Source of the DNA: JAZKHT01 sp040385245
GTDB lineage: Bacteria; Pseudomonadota; Alphaproteobacteria; Rhodobacterales; Rhodobacteraceae
DNA length: 64,000 nucleotides
Assembly: GCA_040385245.1 (NCBI GenBank)
Contig: JAZKHT010000003.1
Location: forward strand, 1-64,000
Direction: 5' to 3'
Shown: positions 51,689 to 59,534 of the stretch, piece by piece
Numbering within the stretch: position 1 is the first letter of the stretch
How the letters are laid out: each line of letters opens with the position of its first letter
Notes under the pieces: generated by a model
What the model was told of the DNA's origin: nothing
Databases searched by the model: none
The model's input: the letters and a program-made list of their open reading frames with translations, nothing else
Program-made: the position numbers and the translations under genes

Positions 51689-53092
51689 TCAGTTCAGCCT
51701 TACGCCTTCACGGGTCAATTGATCGGCAACGTGCCGGATGGATTTTTCAAGGGTGGAGGCGACAAAGTCCACGTCCTTTTCGGTGATGGTCAGGGGCGGT
51801 GACATCACGTTCAGATGGCCAATGGGGCGCACCATCAGGCCCTGACCTTCGGCGTGGTCGGAAATACGCTTGCCCACATCGCAGGCGTCATCCAGCAGCG
51901 CCTTTGTCATCTTGTCGGCCACGTTCTCTACGCAGACCATCAAGCCCATGCCGCGCACCTGCCCCACCATCGGCAGCACCTCAAGCGGTTTCAGGCGCGC
52001 TTGCAGATAGGCGCCGACACGGGCGGCATTGCCCAGCAGATCCTCGCGCTCCATGATCTCGATGTTCTTCAGGGCGGCAGCGCAGGACACTGGATGGCCC
52101 GAGTAGGTAAAGCCCGAGGTGAACCAGCGGCTGCCGTCGGCGGCCATCGCATCCCAGATGCGATCCGAAAAGATCATGGCGCCCAAGGGGATATACCCCG
52201 AGGTCAGGCCCTTTGCCGTGGTGATGATGTCGGGTTGCACGCCGAATTCATCCCATGACGCGAACCAGTGCCCGATCCGACCGAACGACGTCACCACCTC
52301 GTCGGCGACAAACAGGATGTCGTGGCGGCGGCAAATCGCGGCCATGCGCGCCAGATACCCCTTTGGCGGGATGATCACCCCGCCCGAGGCTTGAATGGGT
52401 TCGGCAAAGAACCCGCCCACGTTTTCGGGGCCGATCTCGGCCAGTTTCGCCTCGAACTCGGCCACCAGCCAATCGGCAAAGGCGGCTTCGTCCATGCCGT
52501 CCGGCGCGCGATAGGGGTTGGGGGCGGACAGGTGGTGGATGCCGTCCTCTTTGTACCGGAACTGCGGCACGCGGTCGCCCGGACGCTTGCCGATGGACTG
52601 CGAGATATAGGTGGACCCGTGATAGCTGTAATCGCGCGCGATCACTTGGGTCTTTTCAGGCCGCCCCATGCAGGACTGATAGAAATGCACCAGACGATAG
52701 GCCGTATCCACCGCCGTCGATCCGCCTGTGGTGAAATGCACCCGGTTCAGATCGCCCGGCGCAAGGCGGGCCAGTTTCGCCGCCAGCAGCGCCGAAGGGC
52801 CGTTGGTGGTATCGACAAAGCTGTTGGCAAAGGCCAATTGCATCGCCTGATCGCCGATGGCATCGGCCATCTCGCGCCGACCAAGGCCGATGTTGGTGCA
52901 CCACATCCCGCCCACGGCGTCGAAATAGCGCCGCCCCTCGGTATCCCACAGCCAACACCCTTCGCCCCGCGCCATGACAAGCGAGCCCTTCTCCTCGAAC
53001 GGGCCAAAATTGGTCCAGGGATGCAGGGAATGTGCCCGATCCATTTCCCACAGATCGGCCGGCGACGGTGTGTTCAGGGCAAGACGGGTCAT
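51689..53092 (-). CDS. Class III PLP aminotransferase (putrescine/omega-amino acid type)
   Basis: A 467-residue fold-type I transaminase. The PLP lysine is Lys294 in ITTAKGLTSGYIPLG, the pyridine-ring aspartate is Asp264 in FVADEVVTSFGRIG, and FTTGGSTAVDTAYRL plus YSYHGSTYIS bind the phosphate and cofactor. The N-terminus (LWEMDRAHSLHPWTNFGPFEEKG) resembles pyruvate-dependent taurine, beta-alanine or putrescine transaminases. The next gene is agmatinase, so putrescine:pyruvate transamination (SpuC-like) is the best guess. A TTTGATCAAA palindrome lies about 41 bases upstream of the ATG. Confidence 0.88.
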   Translation of the reverse strand: MTRLALNTPSPADLWEMDRAHSLHPWTNFGPFEEKGSLVMARGEGCWLWDTEGRRYFDAVGGMWCTNIGLGRREMADAIGDQAMQLAFANSFVDTTNGPSALLAAKLARLAPGDLNRVHFTTGGSTAVDTAYRLVHFYQSCMGRPEKTQVIARDYSYHGSTYISQSIGKRPGDRVPQFRYKEDGIHHLSAPNPYRAPDGMDEAAFADWLVAEFEAKLAEIGPENVGGFFAEPIQASGGVIIPPKGYLARMAAICRRHDILFVADEVVTSFGRIGHWFASWDEFGVQPDIITTAKGLTSGYIPLGAMIFSDRIWDAMAADGSRWFTSGFTYSGHPVSCAAALKNIEIMEREDLLGNAARVGAYLQARLKPLEVLPMVGQVRGMGLMVCVENVADKMTKALLDDACDVGKRISDHAEGQGLMVRPIGHLNVMSPPLTITEKDVDFVASTLEKSIRHVADQLTREGVRLN

Positions 53093-53132
53093 GCAACGCT
53101 CCGCTAAAGTGGCATCGCGGCCAGTCTAGCAA

Positions 53133-53142
53133 TTTGATCAAA
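53133..53142. promoter_or_regulatory. TTTGATCAAA palindrome upstream of the aminotransferase-agmatinase operon
   Basis: A perfect 10-bp AT-rich palindrome about 41 bases before the aminotransferase start in an otherwise GC-rich stretch. The identical sequence recurs at 56817-56826 before the M20 amidohydrolase. It could be an operator or a -35 element; the regulator is unknown. Confidence 0.4.
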
Positions 53143-53168
53143 AAGCGCCAGCCCCCACCGGCGCGCGA

Positions 53169-54113
53169 TCACAGCCGTCCAATGCGGTCGGTCAGCAGAT
53201 CGTAAAACTCCTGCGCATCGACCGATCCGATGAACAGCGCATTGGCGGGCCTGTCGGTGACGCCCCACCAATCGGCGACCGTCATGCCAAGCGTCAGGTC
53301 CGACTGCGTTTCAATCGCCACGTTGATGTGTCGTCCTGAAAACAGATCGGGGCGCAACAGGTAGGCGATCACGCAAGGATCATGCAGCGGCGCGCCTTCG
53401 CTGCCGTATTTCTGCATGTCGAAGCGTTCAAAGAAATCTGTCCATTCCGCCACCATCCGCCCCGGTTCGTTGCCAAGGGCGCGGAACGCCTCGATCCGGG
53501 CGCGGTTGGTCAGGGCCCTGTGGGTGACATCGAGCGGCATCACGACAATCGGCGCGCCGGATTTGAACACGATATCAGCCGCTTCGGGATCGACGTAGAT
53601 GTTGAATTCGGCGGCGGGGGTGATGTTTCCCACCTCGAAATACGCCCCCCCCATCAGAACGATCTGCTGCACCCGCGCGATGATGTCGGGGGCGCGCTGG
53701 AACGCGGTGGCGATGTTGGTCAGGGGGCCAAGCGGGCACAGCGTAACGCTGTGCGCAGGCTCGTTCCGCAGGGTGTCGATGATGAAATCAACGGCGTGCT
53801 GATCCTGCAATGGCATCATCGGATCGGCCATCTGCGGGCCGTCCAACCCGGTCTTGCCATGCACGTGTTCGGCTGTGACCAGCTTGCGCAGCAGCGGCGC
53901 ATCGCAGCCCGCGAACACACGGGTCTGCGGGTGACCGGCAAGTTCGCAAATGATCCGCGCGTTCTTTTGCGTCAGCGCCAGCGGCACATTACCGGCGACG
54001 GCGGTGATGCCCAGCACCTGCAATTCGTCCGGGCTGGCCAGCGCCAGCAGGATCGCCACGGCGTCATCCTGTCCGGGGTCGGTGTCGATGATGATCTTGC
54101 GGGGGTGGGTCAT
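53169..54113 (-). CDS. Nucleoside hydrolase (inosine/uridine-preferring family)
   Basis: Cleaves the N-glycosidic bond of ribonucleosides to free base and ribose. The 314-residue protein has the calcium-binding signature IIIDTDPGQDDA (residues 7-18). The conserved C-terminal segment ending in HDPCVIAYLLRPDLF carries the metal-ligand aspartate and the neighbouring histidine. The substrate class (purine or pyrimidine) is not clear from sequence. The start at 54113 has GAGG seven bases upstream; a longer frame to 54260 lies in the divergent promoter region. It is divergent from an isochorismatase-family hydrolase. Confidence 0.92.
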   Translation of the reverse strand: MTHPRKIIIDTDPGQDDAVAILLALASPDELQVLGITAVAGNVPLALTQKNARIICELAGHPQTRVFAGCDAPLLRKLVTAEHVHGKTGLDGPQMADPMMPLQDQHAVDFIIDTLRNEPAHSVTLCPLGPLTNIATAFQRAPDIIARVQQIVLMGGAYFEVGNITPAAEFNIYVDPEAADIVFKSGAPIVVMPLDVTHRALTNRARIEAFRALGNEPGRMVAEWTDFFERFDMQKYGSEGAPLHDPCVIAYLLRPDLFSGRHINVAIETQSDLTLGMTVADWWGVTDRPANALFIGSVDAQEFYDLLTDRIGRL

Positions 54114-54181
54114 GGTGCGCCTCTGGTTGTCGAAGCGCAGCAAAGCGGATGGGCGGGAAATTGTCCAGACGGCCGCCCTGC

Positions 54182-54210
54182 CCTTGACGACAGCCCCCGA
54201 CCGGTCAAGG
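54182..54210. promoter_or_regulatory. Inverted repeat CCTTGAC-N15-GTCAAGG in a divergent promoter
   Basis: Perfect 7-bp arms flank a 15-base spacer between the nucleoside hydrolase (minus) and the isochorismatase-family gene (plus). Each arm carries TTGAC and may double as a -35 box for one of the divergent promoters, or the dyad may be an operator shared by both. Confidence 0.4.
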
Positions 54211-54237
54211 CTGGTCACCCATGCCGAAAGGATCGCC

Positions 54238-54759
54238 ATGCCAACCGCCCTGCTGATCATCGACGCACAGAACGTGTTTTTCGACGGACCGGACGGGCAG
54301 CCCGTGCATCAGGCGGGCGCGGTTCTGGTCAATCTGACGGCCTTGGTGCAACGCGCCCGGGCGGCGGGCGTGCCGGTGATCTATATCCAGCACGAAGACG
54401 AAGATCTGATGAAACCCGAACCCAACTGGCAGCTTCATCCTGATCTGACGCCCGAACCGGACGAGCCTGTGGTGGAAAAGACCCGGCCCGATGCGTTTTA
54501 CCAGACCGGCCTTGATGCCCTGTTAAAGGAACGCGGGGTCGATCATCTGGTGATCGCGGGCAACCAGACGGATTTTTGCATCAATGCCACCTGCCGGGCG
54601 GCACAGGCGCTGGGGTATCGCGTGACACTCGCCGCCGATGCGCATGGCACCTATGACAGCGCAGGGCAGACGGCGGCGGCCATCATCGCGCGCCACAACA
54701 GCGATCTTGGCAACGGCATCGCTGTGGTGCAGCCCACCGATCAGATCCGGTTTCCATAA
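54238..54759 (+). CDS. Isochorismatase-family cysteine hydrolase
   Basis: A 173-residue cysteine amidohydrolase fold. The catalytic triad is visible: Asp9 in LLIIDAQNVFF, Lys81 in VVEKTRPDAF and Cys114 in NQTDFCINATCR, the last preceded by the cis-peptide region. Family members act on isochorismate, nicotinamide, ureidoacrylate or N-carbamoyl amines. The length and lack of nicotinamidase metal ligands argue against PncA. With a nucleoside hydrolase on the other side of the promoter, a role in nitrogen-base or amide degradation is possible but unproven. AAAGGA precedes the ATG. Confidence 0.87.
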   Translation: MPTALLIIDAQNVFFDGPDGQPVHQAGAVLVNLTALVQRARAAGVPVIYIQHEDEDLMKPEPNWQLHPDLTPEPDEPVVEKTRPDAFYQTGLDALLKERGVDHLVIAGNQTDFCINATCRAAQALGYRVTLAADAHGTYDSAGQTAAAIIARHNSDLGNGIAVVQPTDQIRFP

Positions 54760-54763
54760 GAAA

Positions 54764-54787
54764 ACGGGGGGCGCAATGGCCCCCCGT
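54764..54787 (-). terminator. Terminator after the iron-binding protein gene
   Basis: ACGGGGGGC (54764-54772) pairs perfectly with GCCCCCCGT (54779-54787) around a six-base loop. On the minus strand the hairpin is followed by TTTTCTT, so it should end the transcript of the periplasmic iron-binding gene; it also faces the end of the plus-strand hydrolase. Confidence 0.8.
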
Positions 54788-54810
54788 CCCGGCCATGATC
54801 AAGGTCTGCC

Positions 54811-55818
54811 TCAGCCGTCGAAGTTGATTTCTTCCATGATCTTCAACGCCGCTGGTCGCGCCGCCGCGACATCGGTCAGGCTGACGGTGTCGGCGAAGAA
54901 GTCGCCCCAACTCTGCACCAGCGCCGACCGTGCCACCCCCGGCTTTACCGGGAATTCGTGGTTGGTTTCGGCATAGATCGCCTGCGCCTCGTCCGACGAC
55001 AGCCATTCCATCAGCTTCAGCGCGGCGTCCTTATTCGGGGCCGCCTTGGTCATCGCCACGCCCGAAATGTTCAGGTGCGTGCCGCCATCTTCAAAGGTCG
55101 GAAAGATGATCCGAACGCTGTCGGCCCAGGCGGTCTGTTCAGGGTCGGCCAGCATCTGGCCCATGTAATAGGTGTTGCCAAGGGCGATGTCGCACTCGCC
55201 CGCCCAGATCGCCTTGACCTGATCACGGTCGCCGCCATCGGGTTTGCGCGCAAGGTTCGCCTTCAGCCCTTCGGCCCAGGCTTTCGCCGCCTCTTCGCCG
55301 TGGTGGGTGATCATCGCGGCCGTCAGGGCGACGTTGTAATCATGCGTGCCCGACCGGGTGCAAAGCCGCCCCTTCCAGGTGTCGGACGCCAGATCCTCAT
55401 ACGTGGTCACTTCCCCATCTGCCACGCGCTCTTTGCTGGCATAGACGATCCGCGCCCGCGCCGTCAGGCCGAACCACTGGTCATTCGCATCGCGCAATTC
55501 GGCGGGGATGTTCGCCTCCAGCACATCGGACTGCACGGCTTGCGTCACGCCTGCATCCACGATCTGCATCAGCCGCGCGATATCCACCGTCAGCACCAGA
55601 TCGGCGGGCGACCGGTCCCCTTCGGCTTGCAGGCGTTCGGCCAGACCCTTGTCGATAAAGGCGACGTTGACGGTGATACCCGTCTCGGCGGTGAAGGCGT
55701 CAATCAGCGGCTGGATCAGTTCGGGCTGGCGGTGCGAATAGATGTTCACCTCTTCCGCCAGAACCGGAAGGGCCGTGGTGCCAAGGGCAAGGGCTGCAAG
55801 GGACAGGCGGATCAGCAT
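54811..55818 (-). CDS. Fe(3+) ABC transporter substrate-binding protein (FbpA/FutA-like)
   Basis: A 335-residue periplasmic binding protein with signal peptide (about 1-21, ending PVLA). The mature part opens EEVNIYSHRQPELIQPLIDAF. The two adjacent iron-ligand tyrosines are Tyr217 and Tyr218 in GNTYYMG. Class C ferric-binding proteins of this type hand Fe(III) to an FbpB/FbpC permease. No permease or ATPase gene flanks it, so partners must be elsewhere. A terminator follows it directly. The start is overlapped by a TGA-N9-TCA palindrome, suggesting iron control. Confidence 0.92.
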   Translation of the reverse strand: MLIRLSLAALALGTTALPVLAEEVNIYSHRQPELIQPLIDAFTAETGITVNVAFIDKGLAERLQAEGDRSPADLVLTVDIARLMQIVDAGVTQAVQSDVLEANIPAELRDANDQWFGLTARARIVYASKERVADGEVTTYEDLASDTWKGRLCTRSGTHDYNVALTAAMITHHGEEAAKAWAEGLKANLARKPDGGDRDQVKAIWAGECDIALGNTYYMGQMLADPEQTAWADSVRIIFPTFEDGGTHLNISGVAMTKAAPNKDAALKLMEWLSSDEAQAIYAETNHEFPVKPGVARSALVQSWGDFFADTVSLTDVAAARPAALKIMEEINFDG

Positions 55819-55821
55819 TGG

Positions 55822-55836
55822 TGACTCCTTTAGTCA
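55822..55836. promoter_or_regulatory. RirA-box-like palindrome over the ribosome-binding site of the iron-binding protein
   Basis: TGACTCCTTTAGTCA (TGACT-N5-AGTCA) matches the TGA-N9-TCA plan of RirA-type iron boxes. On the coding strand it contains the AAAGGAG Shine-Dalgarno and ends three bases before the ATG, so a bound repressor would block expression. A second TGACTAAATCA motif lies at 55884-55894. Confidence 0.55.
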
Positions 55837-55883
55837 GAAATTCTGTCGCCCATAAACAGGACTGAATTCCCCAGGTCAATACC

Positions 55884-55894
55884 TGACTAAATCA
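55884..55894. promoter_or_regulatory. Second TGACTAAA motif upstream of the iron-binding protein
   Basis: TGACTAAATCA repeats the TGACTAAA sequence of the palindrome at the start codon, about 65 bases further upstream, where the promoter would lie. Two copies around one iron-uptake gene suggest cooperative binding by an iron-responsive regulator; this is inferred by eye. Confidence 0.4.
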
Positions 55895-55963
55895 CTTTGG
55901 AAACTTTTCGCCGCCCGCCTGTCATCCTGGCGCACATATACGGGTTAAACCACCGGGCTGCAT

Positions 55964-56794
55964 TCAGCCCCGCTCTTCGGCCTTGGCGCGGTTCCACAGG
56001 TCGTCCATCTCGGCCAGGTCGCTGTCCGCCGGGGTTTTGCCCGCCTGCAACAGCCAATCCTCGATCCGGCCAAAGCGGCGGGTGAATTTGGCGTTGGCGG
56101 CGCGCAAGGCGGCCTCGGGGTCGATGTGCAGATGACGCGCAAGGTTCGCAATGACGAACAGAAGATCCCCGAATTCCTCGGCCATCTCGGCGCTGGTCAG
56201 GGTATCGCGCGCCTCGACCAGTTCGGCGGCCTCTTCGACGATCTTGGCCACGACCTGATCAGTGGATGGCCAGTCGAACCCCACGCGCGCCGCGCGTTTT
56301 TGCAACTTCACCGCCCGGGTCAGCGCGGGCAGCCCCAGTGCTACGCCATCCAGCACGCGCGCAGGTCCGCGTTCCGCCGCCTTCAGCCGTTCCCAGTCGC
56401 GGGTCTGCTGTTCGGGCGACTTGTCGCGGGATTCGGTGCCAAAGACATGCGGGTGACGCGCCACCATCTTGTCAGCGATGGCCTTTGTCACATCGTCAAA
56501 GCCGAACAAGCCCACCTCGGCCGCCATTTGGGCGTGATAGACCACCTGCAACAGCAGATCGCCCAATTCGCCCGGCAGATCGTCCCATGCGCCGCGCGCG
56601 ATGGCATCGGCCACTTCATGCGCCTCTTCAACGGTATAGGGCGCGATGGTGCTGAAATCCTGCACGATGTCCCAGGGACAGCCGGTGTCAGGGTCGCGCA
56701 GACGACGCATGATCTCGATCAGGCGCGGCAATCCCCCCGACGGATCATGCACCAGCGCATCGCTTTCCCTAAGGTCATTTTCAGGCAGGGGCAT
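55964..56794 (-). CDS. mazG: Nucleoside triphosphate pyrophosphohydrolase
   Basis: Hydrolyses NTPs and dNTPs to monophosphates and pyrophosphate, a housekeeping clean-up enzyme. The 276-residue protein has two tandem MazG domains. The N-terminal one contains LRDPDTGCPWDIVQDFSTIAPYTVEEAHEV and the metal motif ELGDLLLQVVYHA. The C-terminal one contains KIVEEAAELVEA and EFGDLLFVIANLARH. The ExxE...ExxD pattern is intact in both. Despite the name, no mazEF toxin system is linked. It is divergent from the M20 amidohydrolase. Confidence 0.94.
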   Translation of the reverse strand: MPLPENDLRESDALVHDPSGGLPRLIEIMRRLRDPDTGCPWDIVQDFSTIAPYTVEEAHEVADAIARGAWDDLPGELGDLLLQVVYHAQMAAEVGLFGFDDVTKAIADKMVARHPHVFGTESRDKSPEQQTRDWERLKAAERGPARVLDGVALGLPALTRAVKLQKRAARVGFDWPSTDQVVAKIVEEAAELVEARDTLTSAEMAEEFGDLLFVIANLARHLHIDPEAALRAANAKFTRRFGRIEDWLLQAGKTPADSDLAEMDDLWNRAKAEERG

Positions 56795-56816
56795 TGCGGC
56801 CTCCGTCGAATTAAGA

Positions 56817-56826
56817 TTTGATCAAA
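56817..56826. promoter_or_regulatory. TTTGATCAAA palindrome upstream of the M20 amidohydrolase
   Basis: Identical to the 10-mer at 53133-53142, and at a similar distance (about 31 bases) before the start codon of a catabolic amidohydrolase. It lies in the 62-bp divergent spacer between mazG and the amidohydrolase. Confidence 0.4.
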
Positions 56827-56856
56827 GACCCAGACGCACACCTGCCGGAGACGCCC

Positions 56857-58020
56857 ATGCCTGTCCTGAACCGTATCGCCGCTTACGCGGAGGAAATGAA
56901 GGGCTGGCGTCGGCATCTGCACGCAAACCCTGAACTGAAGTTCGATTGCCACAACACGGCGGCCTTCATCGTCGACCGGTTGCGCGAGTTCGGGGTTGAC
57001 GAAATCCACCCCGGCATCGCGCAAACCGGCATTGTCGCCATCATCCACGGCACTGGCGACGGCCCGACCATCGGCCTGCGCGCCGACATGGACGCCCTGC
57101 CCATCGTCGAGATTACCGGGGCCGACTACGCCTCAACCGTTCCCGGCAAGATGCATGCCTGCGGGCATGACGGGCATGTAACGATGCTGCTCGGGGCTGC
57201 AAAGTATCTGGCCGAAACGCGCCGCTTTGCCGGCCGCGTGGCCCTGCTGTTTCAGCCCGCCGAAGAAGACGGCGGCGGGGGCGAGGTGATGGTGCAAGAA
57301 GGTGTCATGGACCGGTTCGGCATCCATTCCGTCTATGGCATCCACAACGCGCCCAACGTCGCCTTTGGCCATTTCCACACGACGCCGGGGGCGCTGATGG
57401 CGTCCGTCGATACCGCTTGGGTCAAGATCGTCGGCAAAGGCGGGCATGGGGCGACACCGCACGAATGCATCGACCCGGTGGTGGCCGTGGTCGGCATGGT
57501 TGGCGCGATCCAGACCATCATCCCGCGCAACGTCTATGCGCTGGACGAGGCGGTGATTTCCGTCACGCAGATTCACACCGGCACCGCCAGCAACATCATC
57601 CCCGAAGAGGCGATGTTCTGCGCCACCATCCGCTGCTTTTCGCCCGAGGTGCGCGCCCTGTTGAAGCGCCGCTTTTACGAGATCGTCGAAGGGCACGCGC
57701 TGGCCTACAACGTCAAGGCCGAGATCACCTATGAATGGGGCTATCCCGCCACGGTCAACCACCCGGACGAAGCGGCTTTTGCCGCCGAAGTCGCCGCCGA
57801 GATTTCGGGCATCGACGCCGTAGACGGTAACGCCAACCGCGAGATGGGGTCGGAAGATTTCTCTTACATGCTTGAGGCGCGCCCCGGTGCCTATCTGTTC
57901 ATGGGTACAGGGCCGGGCGCCGGTCTGCACCACCCCGCCTATGACTTCAACGACGAGGCGGCCCCGATCGGAGCCAGCTTTTTCGCCCGACTGGTCGAAC
58001 GCGCGCAACCGGTTGCCTAG
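56857..58020 (+). CDS. M20 family metal-dependent amidohydrolase (hippurate hydrolase-like)
   Basis: A 387-residue M20D hydrolase that cleaves the amide bond of N-acyl amino acids such as hippurate or indole conjugates. The dinuclear metal site is seen at MHACGHDGHVTM (Cys102, His104, His107) and in FQPAEEDGGGGEVM (Glu137-Glu138). The dimerisation or lid domain (about 185-300) has GKGGHGATPHECIDPV. The C-terminal metal histidine is in GLHHPAYDFND. GGAG lies six bases before the ATG at 56857. The substrate cannot be told from sequence. An operator-like palindrome precedes it. Confidence 0.92.
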   Translation: MPVLNRIAAYAEEMKGWRRHLHANPELKFDCHNTAAFIVDRLREFGVDEIHPGIAQTGIVAIIHGTGDGPTIGLRADMDALPIVEITGADYASTVPGKMHACGHDGHVTMLLGAAKYLAETRRFAGRVALLFQPAEEDGGGGEVMVQEGVMDRFGIHSVYGIHNAPNVAFGHFHTTPGALMASVDTAWVKIVGKGGHGATPHECIDPVVAVVGMVGAIQTIIPRNVYALDEAVISVTQIHTGTASNIIPEEAMFCATIRCFSPEVRALLKRRFYEIVEGHALAYNVKAEITYEWGYPATVNHPDEAAFAAEVAAEISGIDAVDGNANREMGSEDFSYMLEARPGAYLFMGTGPGAGLHHPAYDFNDEAAPIGASFFARLVERAQPVA

Positions 58021-58029
58021 GGCCCGTCA

Positions 58030-58054
58030 CCCTGCGCCCGCACAGGGCGCAGGG
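58030..58054. terminator. Hairpin after the amidohydrolase gene
   Basis: CCCTGCGCCC (58030-58039) pairs perfectly with GGGCGCAGGG (58045-58054) across GCACA. It lies ten bases beyond the amidohydrolase stop, in the convergent junction with phoB, and probably ends that transcript, although the following T-run is weak. Confidence 0.6.
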
Positions 58055-58074
58055 AAATGCGCCGTGCAACAACC

Positions 58075-58095
58075 TGATTTTTCACAGAAAAATCA
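58075..58095 (-). terminator. AT-rich hairpin after phoB
   Basis: TGATTTTTC (58075-58083) pairs with GAAAAATCA (58087-58095) across ACA, two bases from the phoB stop. As an AT-rich stem beside a GC-rich one, it recalls the paired hairpins of the 1128 and 33525 repeats, but the sequences differ. Confidence 0.5.
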
Positions 58096-58096
58096 A

Positions 58097-58783
58097 CTAT
58101 CCCAGCGCATAGCCCGCGCCGCGCACGGTGCGCAGCGGATCAACGCCACCGCCCTGCATCAGCGATTTCCGCAACCGGCCGACATGCACATCGACGGTGC
58201 GGGTATCGACATAGATGTCACGCCCCCAGACCCGATCGAGCAGTTGTTCGCGGCTCCAGACCCGGCCAGGACGCTCCATGAATGCGGTCAGCAGGCGAAA
58301 CTCGGTCGGGCCAAGTTTGACCGGCGCTTCGCCGCGCGTGACGCGGTGGGTTTCGCTGTCCAGCCGGATATCCTGCCATTCCAGCACCTCGCCCACCGTT
58401 GACGGGCGGACGCGGCGCAACTGAGTGCGCACGCGCGCCATCAGTTCGGCGATGGAATAGGGCTTGATCACATAATCATCGGCCCCGGTTTCCAGACCGC
58501 GCACGCGGTCCACCTCTTCCGACCGGGCCGACAGCATGATGACGGGGATCGCCTTGGTTTCGGCGCGCATCTTCAGGCGGCGGCAGACTTCGATCCCGCT
58601 CAGGTTCGGCATCATCCAGTCCAGAACGATGATGTCGGGGGCGGATTCGTCGACCACCAGCAGCGCATCTTCGCCATTGTCCGCCGTCAGCACGGCAAAG
58701 CCTTCGGCGGACAGGTTGTAGGCCAGAACCTCGCGCTGTGCGGGTTCATCCTCGACGATCAGCACGACGGGTTGGGCGGCCAT
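58097..58783 (-). CDS. phoB: Phosphate regulon response regulator PhoB
   Basis: A 228-residue OmpR-type regulator that activates Pho-box promoters under phosphate starvation. The receiver domain has Asp55 (IIVLDWMMP), the acidic pocket EDE at 11-13 and the PYS segment with the switch lysine. The winged helix (about 128-226) contains PTEFRLLTAFMERPGRVWSREQLLDRVWG and DVHVGRLRKSL. It is the last gene of pstS-C-A-B-phoU-phoB, six bases after phoU. The sensor gene phoR is not adjacent, so it must lie elsewhere. Confidence 0.95.
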   Translation of the reverse strand: MAAQPVVLIVEDEPAQREVLAYNLSAEGFAVLTADNGEDALLVVDESAPDIIVLDWMMPNLSGIEVCRRLKMRAETKAIPVIMLSARSEEVDRVRGLETGADDYVIKPYSIAELMARVRTQLRRVRPSTVGEVLEWQDIRLDSETHRVTRGEAPVKLGPTEFRLLTAFMERPGRVWSREQLLDRVWGRDIYVDTRTVDVHVGRLRKSLMQGGGVDPLRTVRGAGYALG

Positions 58784-58789
58784 GGCGCG

Positions 58790-59497
58790 TTACCCTTGCG
58801 CCGTATTGACGACATCGACCTTTGGCCGCGCCTCGCCCGGCATCTGGCCGGTGACCAGATAGATCACCTGTTCCGCGATGCCGGTGGCATGGTCGCCGAC
58901 GCGTTCGATGTTCTTGGCGATGAAATGCAGATGCATCGCGGCGGTGATGGCGCGCGGGTCTTCCAGCATGTGGGTCAGCAATTCGCGGAACAGGGCGTTG
59001 TACATCTGATCGACGTCCAGATCGCGCTGGCGCACGTCTTCGGCCCGCGCGGCATCGCGGGCGATATAGGCGTCCAGCGAATCCTTCAGCAACAACTGCA
59101 CCGCCTTGGCCATACGCCGCACAGACCCGACCGAGCCGCCGATAGGGGCCATGGTCGCCAGAACGGCGGACCGTTTGGCAAGGTTCTTGGCGTAATCGCC
59201 GCAGCGTTCCAGATTGGCCGCGATCTTCATCACCGTCAGCACCGTGCGCAGGTCCGATGCGGTGGGCGACCGCAGCGCCAGCAGGCGCGCACATTCGGCG
59301 TTCACCTGTTCTTCCAGCGCGTCGATGGCCTTGTCGCCGCGCCGCACGCGGTCGGCCAGATCGTCATCGCGGGTTTCCAGCGCCTCGGCTGCGTCAAGGA
59401 TGGCGGCCTCGACCAGCCCGCCCATCCGCATGATCATGGCCTGAATCGCCTCAAGGTCGCGGTCAAAGGCGGTGGCGATATGGGTGGTGGGGGTCAT
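58790..59497 (-). CDS. phoU: Phosphate signalling complex protein PhoU
   Basis: A 235-residue helical protein of two three-helix PhoU repeats. It holds the Pho system off when phosphate is plentiful by linking PstB and PhoR. Metal-binding motifs of the family appear in each half: IAANLERCGDYAKNLAKR (about 100-117) and IAKNIERVGDHATGIAEQV (about 201-219). The start at 59497 has AGAGGA just upstream; an extension to 59629 overlaps pstB and lacks homology. Confidence 0.95.
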   Translation of the reverse strand: MTPTTHIATAFDRDLEAIQAMIMRMGGLVEAAILDAAEALETRDDDLADRVRRGDKAIDALEEQVNAECARLLALRSPTASDLRTVLTVMKIAANLERCGDYAKNLAKRSAVLATMAPIGGSVGSVRRMAKAVQLLLKDSLDAYIARDAARAEDVRQRDLDVDQMYNALFRELLTHMLEDPRAITAAMHLHFIAKNIERVGDHATGIAEQVIYLVTGQMPGEARPKVDVVNTAQG

Positions 59498-59534
59498 GGC
59501 GTCCTCTTGTCCAACGGTTCCGCACGCATCGGCT

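Noticed and set aside
55964..56794. mazG as part of a toxin-antitoxin system
   Set aside because: The protein is the two-domain housekeeping pyrophosphohydrolase; no mazE or mazF gene is adjacent.
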